The position numbers and the translations under genes were made by a program. DNA of 6,115 bases from Polyangiaceae bacterium (GTDB taxonomy: Bacteria; Myxococcota_A; Polyangia; Polyangiales; Polyangiaceae): positions 1 through 6,115 of the forward strand of contig JAICXU010000220.1 of NCBI GenBank assembly GCA_025934595.1, written 5' to 3'. How positions within the stretch are numbered: position 1 is the stretch's first letter; each line of letters opens with the position of its first letter. Below, in pieces: positions 5,600 to 6,115 of the stretch. The notes under the pieces are model-generated. The model made no database searches, was not told where the DNA came from, and worked only from the letters and a program-made list of their open reading frames with translations.

Positions 5600-6115
5600 T
5601 CACTTTTTGGCGGCGGCGGGCGGCCACGCGGTCAGTTGCGCCATCAGGTGCGCGATCGTCTGTCCGTTCATGGGACCGCCCAGCTCGATGGCCACGCGAT
5701 CCAAATCGCGCATCAGGGCGTCGCATGTCGCGTAGCGGGCATCCGGATCACGCGCGAGCGCGCGCTCGAGAATTTGCCAGAGCGCCGGGGGAAACGCGCG
5801 ATCGAGCAAACGCGGGTCGGGCACGTCGCACAGCTGGATCGCGCGCACCGTGTCGAGATCGTTGTCTTGTCGAAAGAGCCGCCGGAGCATCGCGAGCTCC
5901 CAAAGCGTCGTGCCGAGCGCAAACACGTCGGCGCGGCGATCGGGCGGATGACCGTCGACTTGCTCCGGCGAAAGATACGCGACCTTTCCTTTGACGATGC
6001 CCGTGTCGGTGCGCGTCAGGCGCTTCTCGGAGCGCGCGAGACCGAAATCGATGATTTTGATGCGACCGTCGAACGTGAGAAAAATGTTCGAGGGGTTCAC
6101 GTCGCGATGCACCAC
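5600..6115 (-). CDS. eukaryotic-type Ser/Thr protein kinase, C-terminal half
   Basis: C-terminal 171 residues of a Hanks-type Ser/Thr kinase; the ATP-binding lobe and the start lie beyond the right edge. From the edge: catalytic loop HRDVNPSN (visible residues 3-10) with the catalytic Asp and the metal-binding Asn; DFGLAR (23-28); a Thr-rich activation segment (TRTDTGIVKG, 34-43); GKVAYLSPEQ in place of the APE motif; RADVFALGTTLWEL with the structural Asp (63); and the late-domain Arg in ARDPDARYAT. The Lys usual two residues after the catalytic Asp is Asn, a variant I recall from myxobacterial kinases. The protein ends about 35 residues after the kinase core, without a transmembrane segment or PASTA repeats, so it is probably soluble unless something precedes the kinase domain. 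It ends 12 bp before thyA, in frame with it, suggesting co-transcription. The substrate is unknown. Confidence 0.92.
   Translation of the reverse strand: MVHRDVNPSNIFLTFDGRIKIIDFGLARSEKRLTRTDTGIVKGKVAYLSPEQVDGHPPDRRADVFALGTTLWELAMLRRLFRQDNDLDTVRAIQLCDVPDPRLLDRAFPPALWQILERALARDPDARYATCDALMRDLDRVAIELGGPMNGQTIAHLMAQLTAWPPAAAKK

Noticed and set aside
5600..5602. TGA between kinase and thyA as a selenocysteine codon making one fused protein
   Set aside because: The ThyA part starts exactly where the family starts, the kinase ends at a natural C-terminus, and no stem-loop suited to selenocysteine insertion is evident just after the TGA.

Overview
The window comes from a GC-rich bacterial chromosome. 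The best guess is a myxobacterium-like member of Myxococcota (former Deltaproteobacteria). The grounds are the strong G/C bias at third codon positions, a eukaryotic-type Ser/Thr kinase with the myxobacterial-style catalytic loop HRDVNPSN and activation segment GKVAYLSPEQ, and a LigD-type end-joining ligase. This is inference from sequence style, not a database match. Coding density is very high: there is no gene-free stretch longer than about 70 bp, and no tRNA, rRNA, CRISPR array, insertion sequence or att site was seen.

Layout. (1) Bases 3-1472, plus strand: C-terminal part of LigD (end of the ligase catalytic core, OB fold, then the primase/polymerase domain), running in from the left edge. 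(2) Bases 1527-2777, minus strand: a ferritin-like protein of the 'predicted metal-dependent hydrolase' family, followed 66 bp downstream by a small SnoaL-like (NTF2-fold) protein. (3) Bases 2832-3485, plus strand: a TetR-family regulator divergent from the ferritin-like gene. The 54-bp gap between them holds a 19-bp inverted repeat that overlaps both candidate -35 boxes. (4) Bases 3525-6115, minus strand: a tightly packed run, transcribed right to left, of Ser/Thr kinase (cut by the right edge), thyA, folA and a DUF72/YecE-like gene, with gaps or overlaps of +12, -4 and +12 bp.

How the genes fit together. ThyA oxidises methylene-tetrahydrofolate to dihydrofolate while making dTMP, and FolA reduces the dihydrofolate back, so their ATGA-coupled order is functionally coherent. 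The kinase ends only 12 bp before thyA and in the same reading frame, so it is probably co-transcribed; whether it acts on dTMP supply is open. The TetR / ferritin-like / SnoaL cluster looks like a small self-regulated accessory enzyme unit of unknown substrate. LigD belongs to non-homologous end joining; its usual partner Ku is not in the window.

Most of the window is ordinary. The points most worth checking are the compact divergent operator/promoter, where both genes may be leaderless; the clean di-iron ligand pattern in the protein usually named a 'hydrolase'; and the kinase-thyA junction, where thyA has a GTG start with no visible Shine-Dalgarno site. I do not see strong evidence for an entirely new system.
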